Positions 51,291 to 60,677 of a stretch of DNA of 64,000 bases are shown here, one piece after another. The stretch's first letter is position 1. Each line of letters opens with the position of its first letter. The DNA lies in the NCBI GenBank assembly GCA_963576725.1, contig OY755242.1, positions 63,802,324 to 63,866,323 of the forward strand, given 5' to 3'. The position numbers were made by a program, and so were the translations under genes. This DNA comes from Azorinus chamasolen. Taxonomy: Eukaryota > Mollusca > Bivalvia > Cardiida > Solecurtidae. The notes under the pieces were generated by a model. That model ran no database searches and was not told where the DNA came from. It was given only the letters and a program-made list of their open reading frames with translations.

Positions 51291-51513
51291 TCCTTTAATT
51301 GTTCAATACCCATGTTAAAATAATAATAATGACGTCATGGATATTTTAATTAGATTATTTTTTATAATGGGACATGGACACAATCATATATGACCTTTGC
51401 GGAAACAGTAGAATCAGTTCCATTATAATTCCAAGAGCAAACAGAGCAGACACTGATCAGACGGCCCCTATAGGGGTCTTTTCTGTTTACAAAGGTATTT
51501 TATGAGGGAAATG
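51291..51513 (-). repeat. TTAA-B MITE, right hairpin arm mostly deleted
   Basis: TTAA 51287-51290, right TTGA. CAGACGGCCCCTATAGGGG runs into TCTTTTCTGTTTAC. Confidence 0.8.
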
Positions 51514-51653
51514 GTTGAATGTTCATAGAATGAATTGTTAGAGTGTAGGCTTATTTCTAAATATTGGATTATGCAGAATACGTGCACCTAGATTAGTAAG
51601 TACGCATTGCTGTTATGGGAACCATTCTGATATTTACTTAAATATTTACTTAA

Positions 51654-51873
51654 CCTCTTCCATCATGTGTTCATGCATTTGCAAACAGAGTAGACCCAGA
51701 TCAGACGGCTCCTATAAGATCCGTCTGATCTGGGTCTGCTCTGTTTGCTAACTGGAATACGATAGATCTGTTTCTTTAGTTTCTAAAATGGCTACAATGT
51801 TCCACCTTCTATATTTCATTATAACTATTTTGTCTATGAATATTCAGTACGTAAACACAAAACAGGGAAAGGG
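51654..51873 (+). repeat. TTAA-A MITE
   Basis: TTAA 51650-51653 and 51874-51877. Core 51681-51748 carries GATCTGGGTC on the right, so unlike most copies it has no A/T mismatch. 220 bp. Confidence 0.9.
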
Positions 51874-51877
51874 TTAA

Positions 51878-52168
51878 TGAATAATTATGTGAGCAACAAT
51901 GATTTAATAAATATTGATTAGCTGAAGTTTTATAATGGCATATGATCATTTGACGTTTTGACAATGACAAAAATTGTTGAATTAGATCTATTATATGCCA
52001 TTAGCAAATAGACCCACCGACCCTGCAGGACCCGGGAAGTTTTGGCCACAATAGAAATTGTAGAAGCAAACGGAGCAGACCCTGATCAGACGGTTCCTAC
52101 AGGAGCCGTTTGATCTGGACCTACTCTGTTTGCAAAGGTGTAGAAAGGCGTATTTATGGAGCAGAGGG
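51878..52168 (-). repeat. TTAA-B MITE sharing a TTAA with A; internal duplication
   Basis: TTAA 51874-51877 and 52169-52172. A short duplicated block (TGCCATTAGCAAATAGACCC ... AGTTTTGGCCACAATAG) precedes core 52066-52133. 291 bp. Confidence 0.8.
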
Positions 52169-52295
52169 TTAATAATGAAATCTGCCAACCTAAAGCGTTG
52201 TATGTTGTCTTATATACATGTACGTGGATCATTGTCATTCACCACGTGAAATTGGTAAGAATAAACAGTAACGCTAGATCTCATGTGTATATTAA

Positions 52296-52836
52296 CCTTT
52301 CGTCCGATCGAAACGCTTTTTGACGGTTTAGAACAAAGACCAGACAGTTCCTTTAGAAACCACCTGCTCATTGTCTACACTATTTGTTAATGAAAATATA
52401 GATCTGCTTTCTAGTTTCTGACATGGACAGATATTCATGTTTTCATATACCATTGTAAAACATATTTACAGTTGAACTTCGATATATCGGACTCGGATAA
52501 CTCGAACTTTGGATAACTCGAACTAAAAGGTCTGTCCTTCCAAACTTTACAACACAGAATTTTTCTAGAATGTTTCACAACACATTTCTAGAAACACATG
52601 TGACAGCTTAATGCAGGTCAAAAGTAATGCTGAAAGCTCATACAGGAGTTTTCAGTATTACTTTAGACCTGCATTAAGCTGTGAACTTGTGATATTAGTC
52701 AGATCGGGTGACTCGAACCTCTATTATCTCGAACTAATCTGTATGGTCCCTTGAAGTTCGAGATATCGGAGTTCAACTGTAATTGATATTCACGACGTTA
52801 TATTATTTCTGAAATGAATATTAATCAGGTAAAGGC
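52296..52836 (+). repeat. TTAA-B MITE hosting an N element
   Basis: TTAA 52292-52295, gutted core, AAAACATATTTA|N|TAATTGATATTCACGACG, end AATCAGGTAAAGGC with TTAG. Confidence 0.75.
52469..52779. repeat. TA-N MITE, intact, inside B
   Basis: TA 52467-52468 and 52780-52781. CAGTTGAACTTCGATATATCG ... ATATCGGAGTTCAACTG. Hairpin arms CAGCTTAATGCAGGTCAAAAG / GACCTGCATTAAGCTG. 311 bp. Confidence 0.9.
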
Positions 52837-52840
52837 TTAG

Positions 52841-53125
52841 CACGGAGTTTGTGCGTGAAAGAATCCTGGTATTGTAAAGTGCATTCTTACCCCGTGCACG
52901 CTAGCGTTGATCACCAACCTGTTCGATTCCTTATTACGCAGTATCACCGTGTCCCAAATTGTTAGACACTGTGACATGCGTGTTTGAAGAGAAAATAGAA
53001 TAAAATTTTCCTATCAGAATATCAGAAAATCTGATTTTCAGAATGCTGCAAATGAATTCAGAAGAGAATTACTTTAAGCGTGCCCAGAACGGTTAAAATT
53101 TCGCCTGATTAATCAGTATCGGCGA
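52841..53125. other. No recognised feature
   Basis: About 285 bp. Imperfect TCAGAATATCAGAAAATCTG word near 53014. Confidence 0.4.
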
Positions 53126-53129
53126 TAAC

Positions 53130-53494
53130 CGACAACTAAATAAATAGATATGAATGGATTTAAACGAAGATGGTTGCACAATGCAGGAAAACAAATGATA
53201 TAGAAAGGGAGCTTCCCGATAACTTCAGTTCTGATTGAAGCCACCACTTGCCTCCAAGACCCAGAATTAGACCTCATTTTGTGACCGCATTAACCTTTTA
53301 CTCCATGAATATTTATGTAAGAAATAATGACGTCATCAATATTGACGACTTGAGTTTTTATAATGGAACACGGACTAAGAAAGTTTTGGCCATATCATGA
53401 ACTGTAGAGCCACATCTATATAATGCAATAAGCAAGCAGAGCAGACCCTGATCAGACGGCTCCTATAGGAGGAAAGGGTTAAAGAGGATGTACT
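53130..53494. repeat. TA-F MITE hosting a B element
   Basis: AAACGAAGATGGTTGCACAATGC ... GAAGCCACCACTTGCC ... GACCGCATTAA|B|TTAAAGAGGATGTACTG, TA after 53494. Confidence 0.75.
53294..53478 (-). repeat. TTAA-B MITE lacking its entire right hairpin arm
   Basis: TTAA 53290-53293 and 53479-53482. GACGGCTCCTATAGGAG joins the terminus GAAAGGG directly. 185 bp. Confidence 0.9.
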
Positions 53495-53618
53495 GTATTG
53501 TAAATTGCAATGGCAAATATTTGATCAGTGGGCTATATTTATCACTTTAACTCTGAAAGTGGAACACATATGATTTTAATGAGCATGCATTGAGCGTTAT
53601 GATGGTACTTTAAAAAGC

Positions 53619-53820
53619 TTTATCCCGCTACCCGCGGCCTGACTCGTGCTTGCAAACAGCTTGGACCCAGATGAGACGCCGAGTAACTCGGCGTCTCATC
53701 AGGATCCAAGCTGTTTGACACTCGGTCAAGAGTTTCTCAAACGCTTATCGAAACGGAAGTAGCCAGAATTGCACCAGATGCAAAATTAAGCAGACATATT
53801 TTTTCACTGCGGGGTAGTGG
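53619..53820 (+). repeat. TTAA-S MITE
   Basis: TCCCGCTACCCGCGGCCTG ..., core 53652-53717 (tip CGCCGAGTAACTCGGCG), ends CTGCGGGGTAGTGG, TTAA 53821-53824. Confidence 0.8.
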
Positions 53821-53965
53821 TTAATTGACAAGACGGTAATAAGATACGGATCATTATTTATTCAAATATTTAGTATGACATAACATCTTAAAATGTTTAC
53901 CAATGGATCTCTTTCGGGCATGATATACCCATCTCAAAATTGAATTCTGTACTTATCGGCCTTAG

Positions 53966-54177
53966 CCCTTACATGTACGACGTTGAATTTTCATATGGAC
54001 TATTCCAAAATTTAAACAGGTGAAGCTTACGAAGAATATTTGGGGAGTTTTTCTAAAGAAAAGTGTCACATGACAAACAGTGCAGACCCAGATGAGAGGG
54101 CTCCTTTAGGAGCCCTCTCATCTGGGTCGTCACTGTTTGCAAAGGACATTAGTGACTCGTGTCCCGCACTATAAGGG
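53966..54177 (-). repeat. TTAA-Q MITE, complete, TTAG flanks
   Basis: CCCTTACATGTACGACG ... CGCACTATAAGGG. Core 54073-54140 (68 nt; tip GGGCTCCTTTAGGAGCCC). Flanked by TTAG (53962-53965, 54178-54181), not TTAA. 212 bp. Confidence 0.85.
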
Positions 54178-54214
54178 TTAGCATTTTATGCTGAAAACGT
54201 CTACTCAGACCTGA

Positions 54215-54383
54215 ACTTCTGATTTTTTTTACTAGCTTCCGATTCGTTCAAACTTTTAAGAAACTACTGGCCGAATGCGTCAAGGAGGATGGATCCTGAT
54301 GAGACGCCGAGTTACTCGGCGTCTACTCTGGATCAAAGCTGTTTGCAAGTTCAAATCGAATCGCGCTTTGCACGAGAAAGCTT
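54215..54383 (-). repeat. TTAA-S MITE, decayed
   Basis: GATTCGTTCAAACTTTTAAG ..., core about 54279-54346 (tip CGCCGAGTTACTCGGCG), GCAAGTTCAAATCGAATCGC. Confidence 0.6.
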
Positions 54384-54590
54384 TAATAATTGATTGAAGG
54401 TTTTTTAGAGAGGTGTTTGTCACTTCTCTTTCTGTCTGTTCGCCGTTCTATTGAACCACATATCGGCGTAGAAAGGCATATCGACTTGTCTATCTCCCTT
54501 TATGTCATGGTGGGATATTATTTCAAAGTGGGTTGTCGCATGTATCTGTACAGATTAATGAGCAAGTGATCCGACTCTTTTATAAAGACA
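54384..54590. other. No recognised feature
   Basis: No gene or known repeat seen. Confidence 0.4.
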
Positions 54591-54595
54591 CTTAA

Positions 54596-54827
54596 CCTTT
54601 ACCTTGTCAATCAAGACGTTTGTCACATTTTGTCACATTTTGTCACATTTGCAAACAGTTTGGGTCCAGATGAGACGACGAGTAACTCGGCGTCTCATCA
54701 GGACCCAATATGTTTTTGTTTTCACGCAGTCTATACTTTAAATGAAAAATAAACGAATCGTATAATGTTTATAATATGCTGTAGACAAGAAATTGAGTAG
54801 ACGATAATTCTAATAACAGGAAAAAGA
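54596..54827 (+). repeat. TTAA-E MITE with a 10-bp tandem repeat
   Basis: TTAA 54592-54595. CCTTTACCTTGTC; TTTGTCACAT three times (54620-54650); core 54651-54717; end AGGAAAAAGA with TTGA. Confidence 0.75.
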
Positions 54828-54831
54828 TTGA

Positions 54832-55071
54832 TTCCTTTGAAGTGCATTTCATTAGCGATAACCCATGTTCTTACTGACACAGGTTAGTCAATGGAATAAT
54901 GCAGCTTATAGAGAGTACAGCACTCAAGCCGACAGCATTACAATCAAGATTCTACTGTCACTACGTGTCAAGACAGTGCATGCGAAAAATAGAATTTGCA
55001 TGTTCGTGTGATCTTGGGACGAGTCAAGGTGGAATGCCTGTCAACGTGAGTGTATGCAATTGCGTTTGCCT
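54832..55071. other. No recognised feature
   Basis: No gene or known repeat seen. Confidence 0.4.
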
Positions 55072-55075
55072 TTAA

Positions 55076-55315
55076 CTCTTTACCTGCTGAGTATTCATGT
55101 AAGAATTAATGACATCATGAATATTTATTAGCTGATTTTTACAATGGGATGCGTCCACACGAATATTTGGTGTTTGTGGAAAGTGTAGAATCGGGTATAT
55201 ATTATTTCATAACCAAACAGGACAGACCCAGAACAGACGGTTCCTACAGGAGCCGTCTGATCTGGGTCTACTCTGTTTGCAAATGCATGAAAAGAGGTTT
55301 ATAAAAAGGAAGGGG
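55076..55315 (-). repeat. TTAA-B MITE
   Basis: TTAA 55072-55075. CTCTTTACCTGCTGAGTATTC ..., core 55213-55280, ends AAAGGAAGGGG. Right TTAA lost. Confidence 0.8.
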
Positions 55316-55335
55316 ATAGTTCATTATGTGATTAA

Positions 55336-55589
55336 CCCTTTCCCTCATAACCCTTTCCCTTATAACGTGTTTTCACACATTTGCAAACAGAGTAGACCCA
55401 GATCAGACGGCTCCTAGAGGAGCCGTCTGATCAGGGTATACTCTGTTTGCTAATAGAATTTGATAGATCTGTTTCTTTACTTTCTAAAATGTCTACAATG
55501 TTCCACCTTCCATATTTCTTTATAAGTATTTCGTTAATGAATATTCAGTAGGTACTGAACATTGGCCTAAATACAGAACAGGGAAAGGG
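55336..55589 (+). repeat. TTAA-A MITE with doubled left terminus
   Basis: TTAA 55332-55335. CCCTTTCCCTCATAA is followed at once by CCCTTTCCCTTATAACG. Core 55383-55450. Right flank TTAT. Confidence 0.85.
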
Positions 55590-55593
55590 TTAT

Positions 55594-55876
55594 TGTCATT
55601 GTAAATCTCCATCTAATTAATATTCATGATGTCAAAAAATCTTTCAGGAATATCCAGGGTTATATGGTCATTTAATGCATATATAGGCATTGAACGACCT
55701 TTCAAACAGAGTTTGATCAGGGCCTACTATATTTGTTCATGGAATACTGAATAGATCTGATTCTACAGTCTCTATCATGATTACAACGTCATAAGTGCAC
55801 ACGTCATTATCCAAATCAGCTAATCAATAATCATTACCTCATTGTTTCTTATATGGATATTCATGAAGTAAAAGTT
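55594..55876 (+). repeat. Two TTAA-B pieces
   Basis: A right-half fragment (to about 55665), then a B with a collapsed core (CAAACAGAGTTTGATCAGGGC, 55704-55734) and end ATTCATGAAGTAAAAG. Confidence 0.6.
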
Positions 55877-55960
55877 TATATCTAGAAGAAAGGCAGCTTG
55901 TAAATTGCAGTAAATCTCGATATTTCGAATACTAAAACAAGCATCATCATAGGTATTTAA

Positions 55961-56161
55961 CCCTTTCCTTCATATAAACGTGTTTTCACGCATTTGCCTA
56001 TAGGAGCCGTCTGATCAGGGTCTGCTCTGTTTGCTAATGGAATTTGATAGATCTGTTTATTTACTCTCTAAAATCGATATAATATTCCACCTTCCATATT
56101 TCTTTATAACTAGTTTGGCCACGGATTTGAAATCTGAAATAAACATAGAACAGAGAAAGGG
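55961..56161 (+). repeat. TTAA-A MITE, left hairpin arm deleted
   Basis: TTAA 55957-55960 and 56162-56165. GCATTTGC joins CCTATAGGAGCCGTCTG, so about 35 nt is missing up to the tip. 201 bp. Confidence 0.9.
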
Positions 56162-56165
56162 TTAA

Positions 56166-56386
56166 CACATTGCCCCGTAGTGACGCATTTTTGCGCCTCT
56201 ATAAAATTCACATTATGAAACTATTGTGATAAATATAGCATTTACTCCTTTAGGAGCAAATGCTCTATTTATCACAATGGTTTCAAATTACAAAATTCTA
56301 AAATATTCCTTTTCTCTAGTTAATGCTCCTTTTCGGTAGATTAATTCGAAAAGGTTTGATCTAAAAATAGCCTAGGAGAAAATGAG
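56166..56386 (+). repeat. TTAA-C MITE sharing a TTAA with A
   Basis: TTAA 56162-56165 and 56387-56390. Palindrome about 56217-56284. 221 bp. Confidence 0.9.
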
Positions 56387-56529
56387 TTAAGACAGGTGAC
56401 AGCTTAGTGCAGGATGAAAGTCGTGCAAAAAGCTCCTCTGGGACTTTCATCCTGCAACAAGCAGCAACAATCTGACTAAAAGGCATACATGTTTGATTAC
56501 TAAATGTTCGAAGTATCGAGTTTTTCTGT

Positions 56530-56890
56530 ATGTTCTATGTATTTTATTATACCATCCCATCTTTTGTTCATCATGAGGTGCCACACCTGGATTTGTTTTC
56601 CACGTCATAGGCGAACGCTTTGCCAAAACGTTTTGTTTGCTGCTCTTTCATGTAACTTGTGTCAGGATTATTATTATAATACGGCAAGTATTTCTACTGT
56701 TTGGCACTGGGATTGTACAATTACCTTAAGTAAAATATTTCAAACATCTGAAAGGTTGTTCACTGTGTACATGTAAGTTGTTTTATTATCAATGTATTTG
56801 ACGGGATATAGTCGTTTTAATAACTATGATATACACATGTATTTCAATAATGGTCCATCTTTAAACACCGTTACTGTATTGGAAGTGACA
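56530..56890. other. No recognised feature
   Basis: About 360 bp without MITEs. A 90-codon frame has no recognisable motif. Confidence 0.4.
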
Positions 56891-56892
56891 AT

Positions 56893-57086
56893 CAGAGGAC
56901 CAGATAAGATGCGTAAATAAAACATTTTCAAGAGTAACTTCCTTATTGTTTCACCAAATCCTATGATGTGAACACTCTTTAGAATCCTCCCTCTTCGAGA
57001 CGATTCTAAAGAGTGGTCACAACATAGGGTTTGGTGGGGAAATGGCAATTTAAGTATTTGAGCATGCGCCTTTATCTGTTGCTCTG
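56893..57086 (-). repeat. G element, complete
   Basis: CAGAGGACCAGATAAGATGCG ... GCCTTTATCTGTTGCTCTG. Palindrome about 56945-57042. 194 bp. Confidence 0.85.
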
Positions 57087-57146
57087 AAGTGTGACATCCA
57101 CTGTATGACAAGGTGTTCGTAAAGGCGTTTATATGAAAGTGAGGGT

Positions 57147-57313
57147 TAAAACATTTACAAAAATAACTTCTTTATTGTTTCAGCAATCCCTATGATGTGA
57201 TCACTCTTTAGAATCGTCTCGAAGAGACGATTCTAAAGAGTGGCCACAACATAGGATCTGGTGGAGAAATGGTGATTTAAGTATTTGAATAAGTACCTGT
57301 ATCTGTTGCTCTG
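57147..57313 (-). repeat. G element, 5'-truncated, duplicated neighbour
   Basis: Palindrome GTCTCGAAGAGACGATTC; ends CTGTTGCTCTG. Both G copies are followed by AAGTGTGACA(T/G)CCA, so element and flank were probably duplicated together. Confidence 0.75.
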
Positions 57314-57319
57314 AAGTGT

Positions 57320-57399
57320 GACAGCCAGTGTTCGTATATGTGTTCGTAACATCGAGAAACGGACGTTAATCAACACAATCAATCAATCAATCAATCAGT
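57320..57399 (+). repeat. SINE 3' tail with (AATC)n
   Basis: ACATCGAGAAACGGACGTTAA followed by (CAAT)n. A tail type common in molluscan SINEs. Confidence 0.6.
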
Positions 57400-57452
57400 C
57401 GTAACGTCGTTTTGTTTTCAAGACAAATGGAGAAGAACAGTGTTCCGTATTA

Positions 57453-57770
57453 CAGTAAACTCATGTTAATCCGATTACTCATATACGTGTCATTATCGGT
57501 CTTTAACCCTTTACCCCATGAATATTCATATCAGAAATAATGGATATTAATTAGATTACATTTTATAATGGTTAATCTACAGAACACAAGTTTAGCCACG
57601 ACAGAAACTTTAGATTCAGATCTATATTATTCCATAAGCAAACAGAGCAGACCCTGATCAGACGGGTCCTACAGGAGCATTCTGGTTTGGGTCTTCTTGG
57701 TTTGCACATGCGCAGAAAGGCGTATTTATGGAGCGAATGGTTCAGACAGATGGTACCTCAACGGAGGGGG
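57453..57770. repeat. TA-family element, decayed, hosting a B
   Basis: TA 57451-57452 then CAGTAAACTCATGTTAATCCG, TTAA, B. A short F-like remnant follows B. Confidence 0.55.
57507..57739 (-). repeat. TTAA-B MITE
   Basis: TTAA 57503-57506. CCCTTTACCCCATGAATATTC ..., core 57638-57705, end GGAGCGAATGG with TTCA. Confidence 0.8.
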
Positions 57771-57776
57771 AATTAA

Positions 57777-57989
57777 TCCAGAAACATTTTCATCAGTGTT
57801 TGGCTGTGATCGTATGCGTTTAGTCATATTTCCATACTAGTTGTACAGATGATAAAATAAGTCTATAAGCCATTGACACAGATGGGCTCCATTAATCGTG
57901 CATACTTTGATCAGAGGACCCCAGGAGCCCTCTGGTCTGGGTCAACACTGTTTGTCTATGCCCTGTAAGGGACACTAAGCGCACATGGG
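57777..57989 (-). repeat. TTAA-V MITE, tandem copy 1
   Basis: TTAA 57773-57776 and 57990-57993. CATCAGTGTTTGGCTGTGATC ..., core CTTTGATCAGAGGACCCCAGG AGCCCTCTGGTCTGGG, end GCGCACATGGG. Confidence 0.8.
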
Positions 57990-57993
57990 TTAA

Positions 57994-58182
57994 ATTGCGC
58001 CAGTGTTCGACTGTGATCGTATGCGTTTAGTCGTATTTCCCTACTAGTTGCACATAGGATAAAATTAGTCTATAGACCATTGACCGTGCAAAATCTGATC
58101 AGAGGTCTCCTCCAGGAGGCCTTTAATCTGGGTCTACACTGTTTTCCTATGTCATTTTTAAGGGACACTTGGCACACTTGGG
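57994..58182 (-). repeat. TTAA-V MITE, tandem copy 2
   Basis: TTAA 57990-57993 and 58183-58186. Same orientation as copy 1. Core about 58085-58145. Holds CTACTAGTTGCACA uninterrupted. Confidence 0.85.
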
Positions 58183-58186
58183 TTAA

Positions 58187-58505
58187 TTTCATCACTGTTT
58201 GACCGTTATCGTATAAGTTTATTCATATTTCCCCTACTACAATGAACACTCAATTATTCGAACACTTTAAATACGTAGCCTACCATTATTGATCTTTAAC
58301 ACAGGTGACAGCTTAATGCAGGGATGAAAGTCATGCAGAACACTTCTCAGGAGCTTTCTGCATGACTTCCACCCTGCATTAAGAAGCATCCTGCCTACAA
58401 AGACATAAATTCTTTATTACTAAAATTTCGAAGTATCGAGTTTTTTTATGTAGTTGCACAGAGGGTAAAATATCAAACTATTGATCTACACAGCATTATA
58501 CAGGT
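58187..58505 (-). repeat. TTAA-V MITE, tandem copy 3, split by F2
   Basis: TTTCATCACTGTTTGACCG ... CCCCTACTA|F2|TAGTTGCACAGAGGGTAAA. The right half fades out after about 58505. Confidence 0.8.
58240..58450. repeat. TA-F2 MITE inside V copy 3
   Basis: TA 58238-58239 and 58451-58452. Ends CAATGAACACTCAATTATTCG and ATTTCGAAGTATCGAG. Palindrome about 58311-58383. 211 bp. V copies 1 and 2 show the empty site. Confidence 0.9.
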
Positions 58506-58509
58506 TTTA

Positions 58510-58725
58510 TTGGTGGTAATAGTGAACCTGTAAATAAATCTTTTGTACTATCCTATTTGAGACTGAAAAATGATCCAGTAAAACCCCTCAAATTAAACAA
58601 ACATTGACGGTCTTCGTGTCACAGTACTGTTTGGTTTTCATCTTCGAAAGCACAGTAGCGCAAGCAAGTCTTTCATTTACAAACAATAAAAGTAAACGTA
58701 GCTATGGAATGCAAACAGAAGGGAA
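58510..58725. other. No clear feature
   Basis: A TA-family left-end stub (CAGTAAAACCCCTC) at about 58576. Nothing else seen. Confidence 0.4.
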
Positions 58726-58782
58726 CACGGTATACCCTCTCTTCAACGGCCTGTCGAACAACGTCTAATTTTGCTTCTCTAA

Positions 58783-59006
58783 CTCATTCTCTCCTAGGCT
58801 ATTTTAGACTCAACCTCTTTGACTGTATCTACCGAAAAGGAGCATTAACTAGAGGAAAGGAAAACATTAGAATTTTATAGTTTGAAACCATTGTGATAAA
58901 TAGAGCATTTGCTCCTATAGGAGCAAATGCTCTATTTATCACAATGGTTTCATAAAGTGACTTAGAACTATAGATGTGCAAAAATGCGTCACTAGGGAAT
59001 AATGTG
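58783..59006 (-). repeat. TTAA-C MITE with perfect 68-nt palindrome
   Basis: Left CTAA, right TTAA 59007-59010. Palindrome 58884-58951 has no mismatch; tip GCTCCTATAGGAGC. 224 bp. Confidence 0.95.
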
Positions 59007-59010
59007 TTAA

Positions 59011-59200
59011 CACTATATCTCATGAATATTTATTTAGGGAATAATGACGTCATGACTATTTATTGTCTGAATTTTATCATGGTATTTCATGGTGTTTTTG
59101 GTCATGTTGTAAACTATAGAACCAGATCTATATATTATATCATAATCCGGGTCTTCTCTGTTAGCAAAGGCGTAAAATGGCGTATTTATGGAGTAAAGGG
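59011..59200 (-). repeat. TTAA-B MITE sharing a TTAA with C, hairpin removed
   Basis: TTAA 59007-59010 and 59201-59204. Only the outer right arm (CCGGGTCTTCTCTGTTAGC) of the core remains. 190 bp. Confidence 0.85.
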
Positions 59201-59409
59201 TTAAATATCCACAGCTGCATTCCTTAGGTGGTCCGTTGAAGAGCGGCGCTACTGTATGGCACTCGTGAGTGTTTAGATAGCCAAGACATTAAAAGTTAAA
59301 GATCTTCAAATTAATTTCTTAATCCAGTTTATAGGACAGCGCGGATGAGCTAGAGATGTCTGAGGTAGAGTATTGCATTAGTCTTGTTTTGCATTGAAAT
59401 ATACATTAA

Positions 59410-59597
59410 CTCTTCCGCTGCCAATGTCGCATTTTTTTTTCATTCCTATGCAAACAGTTTGGATCCAGATGAGACGCCGAGTAACTCGGTGTCTCTTCAG
59501 GATCCCAGCTGTTTGTTACTACGAGAACGACTATGTTCCTGAAACATAAATGAAGAATCAACAAAATCAGCAGACGACAGAATTTGGCAGCGAGGTG
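59410..59597 (+). repeat. TTAA-E MITE
   Basis: TTAA 59406-59409. CTCTTCCGCTGCCAATGTCGC ..., core 59450-59516, end TTTGGCAGCGAGG. Right TTAA lost. Confidence 0.8.
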
Positions 59598-59811
59598 CGA
59601 CCACATAATTAATTTAAATAGGAGTCTGTAAAAGCGGATAGATGCTTAATGCAGGACAAACGTAATACAGAAAGCTCCTATAGGGGCTGTCTGTATAACT
59701 TTTGTTCTACATCAGCTTCCACTTTAAAAAAAAGAAAAAAGAAAAAAAAAGATATCTAGAAATTCTAGAATTATACTTCTTATTCATGGTCGTATTAGCG
59801 AGACTATACTG
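59598..59811. repeat. TA-F MITE with an A-rich insertion
   Basis: CGACCACATAATTAATTTAAATAG ..., palindrome with tip GCTCCTATAGGGGC, an A/AAAG run at 59725-59750, palindrome TCTAGAAATTCTAGA, right end GCGAGACTATACTG. Confidence 0.7.
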
Positions 59812-59821
59812 TGCTAACAAC

Positions 59822-60064
59822 CCGTTACCTAATGAATATTCATGCAAGGAATTCATTACATCATGAATATTAATTAGCTGATACTTAATAATAGTTATTG
59901 AACTCAATTAGTTTTTAAACATGGCAGTAACTGAAGAATCAGATCTATATACTTCCATAAGCAAACGGAACATTATCCTGATAAGATGACTCCTACAGGA
60001 AGCAATTGATCTGGTTCTACTCTGTTTAAAAAGGCGCGAAAAAGTGATTGCGTAAGGTAATTGG
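59822..60064 (-). repeat. TTAA-B MITE, decayed core
   Basis: CCCGTTACCTAATGAATATTC ..., core 59959-60030 with many mismatches, end GTAAGGTAATTGG, TTAA 60065-60068. Confidence 0.75.
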
Positions 60065-60169
60065 TTAAAACATTGGTTCTATAAATTTTATCTGTCATAT
60101 TTTACACGCAGCGCTAATTACTCCAGGATCCGCCCTTAAAGCTATAAATGTTATACGTAAGACAGTTAA

Positions 60170-60442
60170 CCATTTCACTGTTCTATATGTAGTCCAGATT
60201 TCAATACCTGCTGAATATTCATAGACAAAGTAGCTAAAATGAAATATTGAAGGTGGATCATTTTAGCCATTTTAGAAAGTATAGAAACAGATCTATCAAA
60301 TTCCAATAACAAAGAGTCAGATATGTTATAATTAGATAAGTAAACAGAGCAGACCCTAATCAGACGGCTCTTACAGGAGTCATCTGATCTGGATCTACTG
60401 TGTTTGCAGATGCTTGAAAAGATGTTTATATGAAGAATAAGG
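60170..60442 (-). repeat. TTAA-A MITE with small internal insertion
   Basis: TTAA 60166-60169 and 60443-60446. CCATTTCACTGTTCTATATG ..., core 60340-60408. 273 bp. Confidence 0.85.
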
Positions 60443-60469
60443 TTAAATATTGAAATGAATAATCGTTAA

Positions 60470-60673
60470 CGCTTTGATTGTGGGACACATATACATTAGC
60501 ATTTGCAAAAAGCGAAGACCCGGATCACAGGGCTTCCGTAGGAACCCTCTGATCAGGGTCTGCACTGTTTGTCATTCTATATACTCTAGAAAATTTAATA
60601 ATTTCGTACTGAGTAGGCTCCATAGTTCATCAGTGATGGGTTATTCCACTCTGAAAATTCAGCGTTGGAAGGG
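60470..60673 (+). repeat. TTAA-R MITE, complete
   Basis: TTAA 60466-60469 and 60674-60677. CGCTTTGATTGTGGGAC ..., core 60505-60572, tail AATTCAGCGTTGGAAGGG. 204 bp. Confidence 0.9.
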
Positions 60674-60677
60674 TTAA

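Larger units (their letters stand above)
55918..56529. repeat. TA-F2 MITE hosting A and C in series
   Basis: CAGTAAATCTCGATATTTCG at left; right end GTTCGAAGTATCGAGTTTTTCTG. TTAA, A, TTAA, C, TTAA interrupt it at 55957-56390. F2 hairpin then continues (ACAGCTTAGTGCAGGATG ... CATCCTGCAACAAGC). Confidence 0.85.
58728..59254. repeat. TA-F MITE hosting C and B in series
   Basis: ACCCTCTCTTCAACGGCC at left; its inverse GGTCCGTTGAAGAGCGGCG CTACTG at 59229-59254. Between them C, TTAA, B. Confidence 0.65.

Noticed and set aside
56504..56776. 90-codon open frame, plus strand
   Set aside because: Begins inside the F2 terminus and shows no motif; no splice context.
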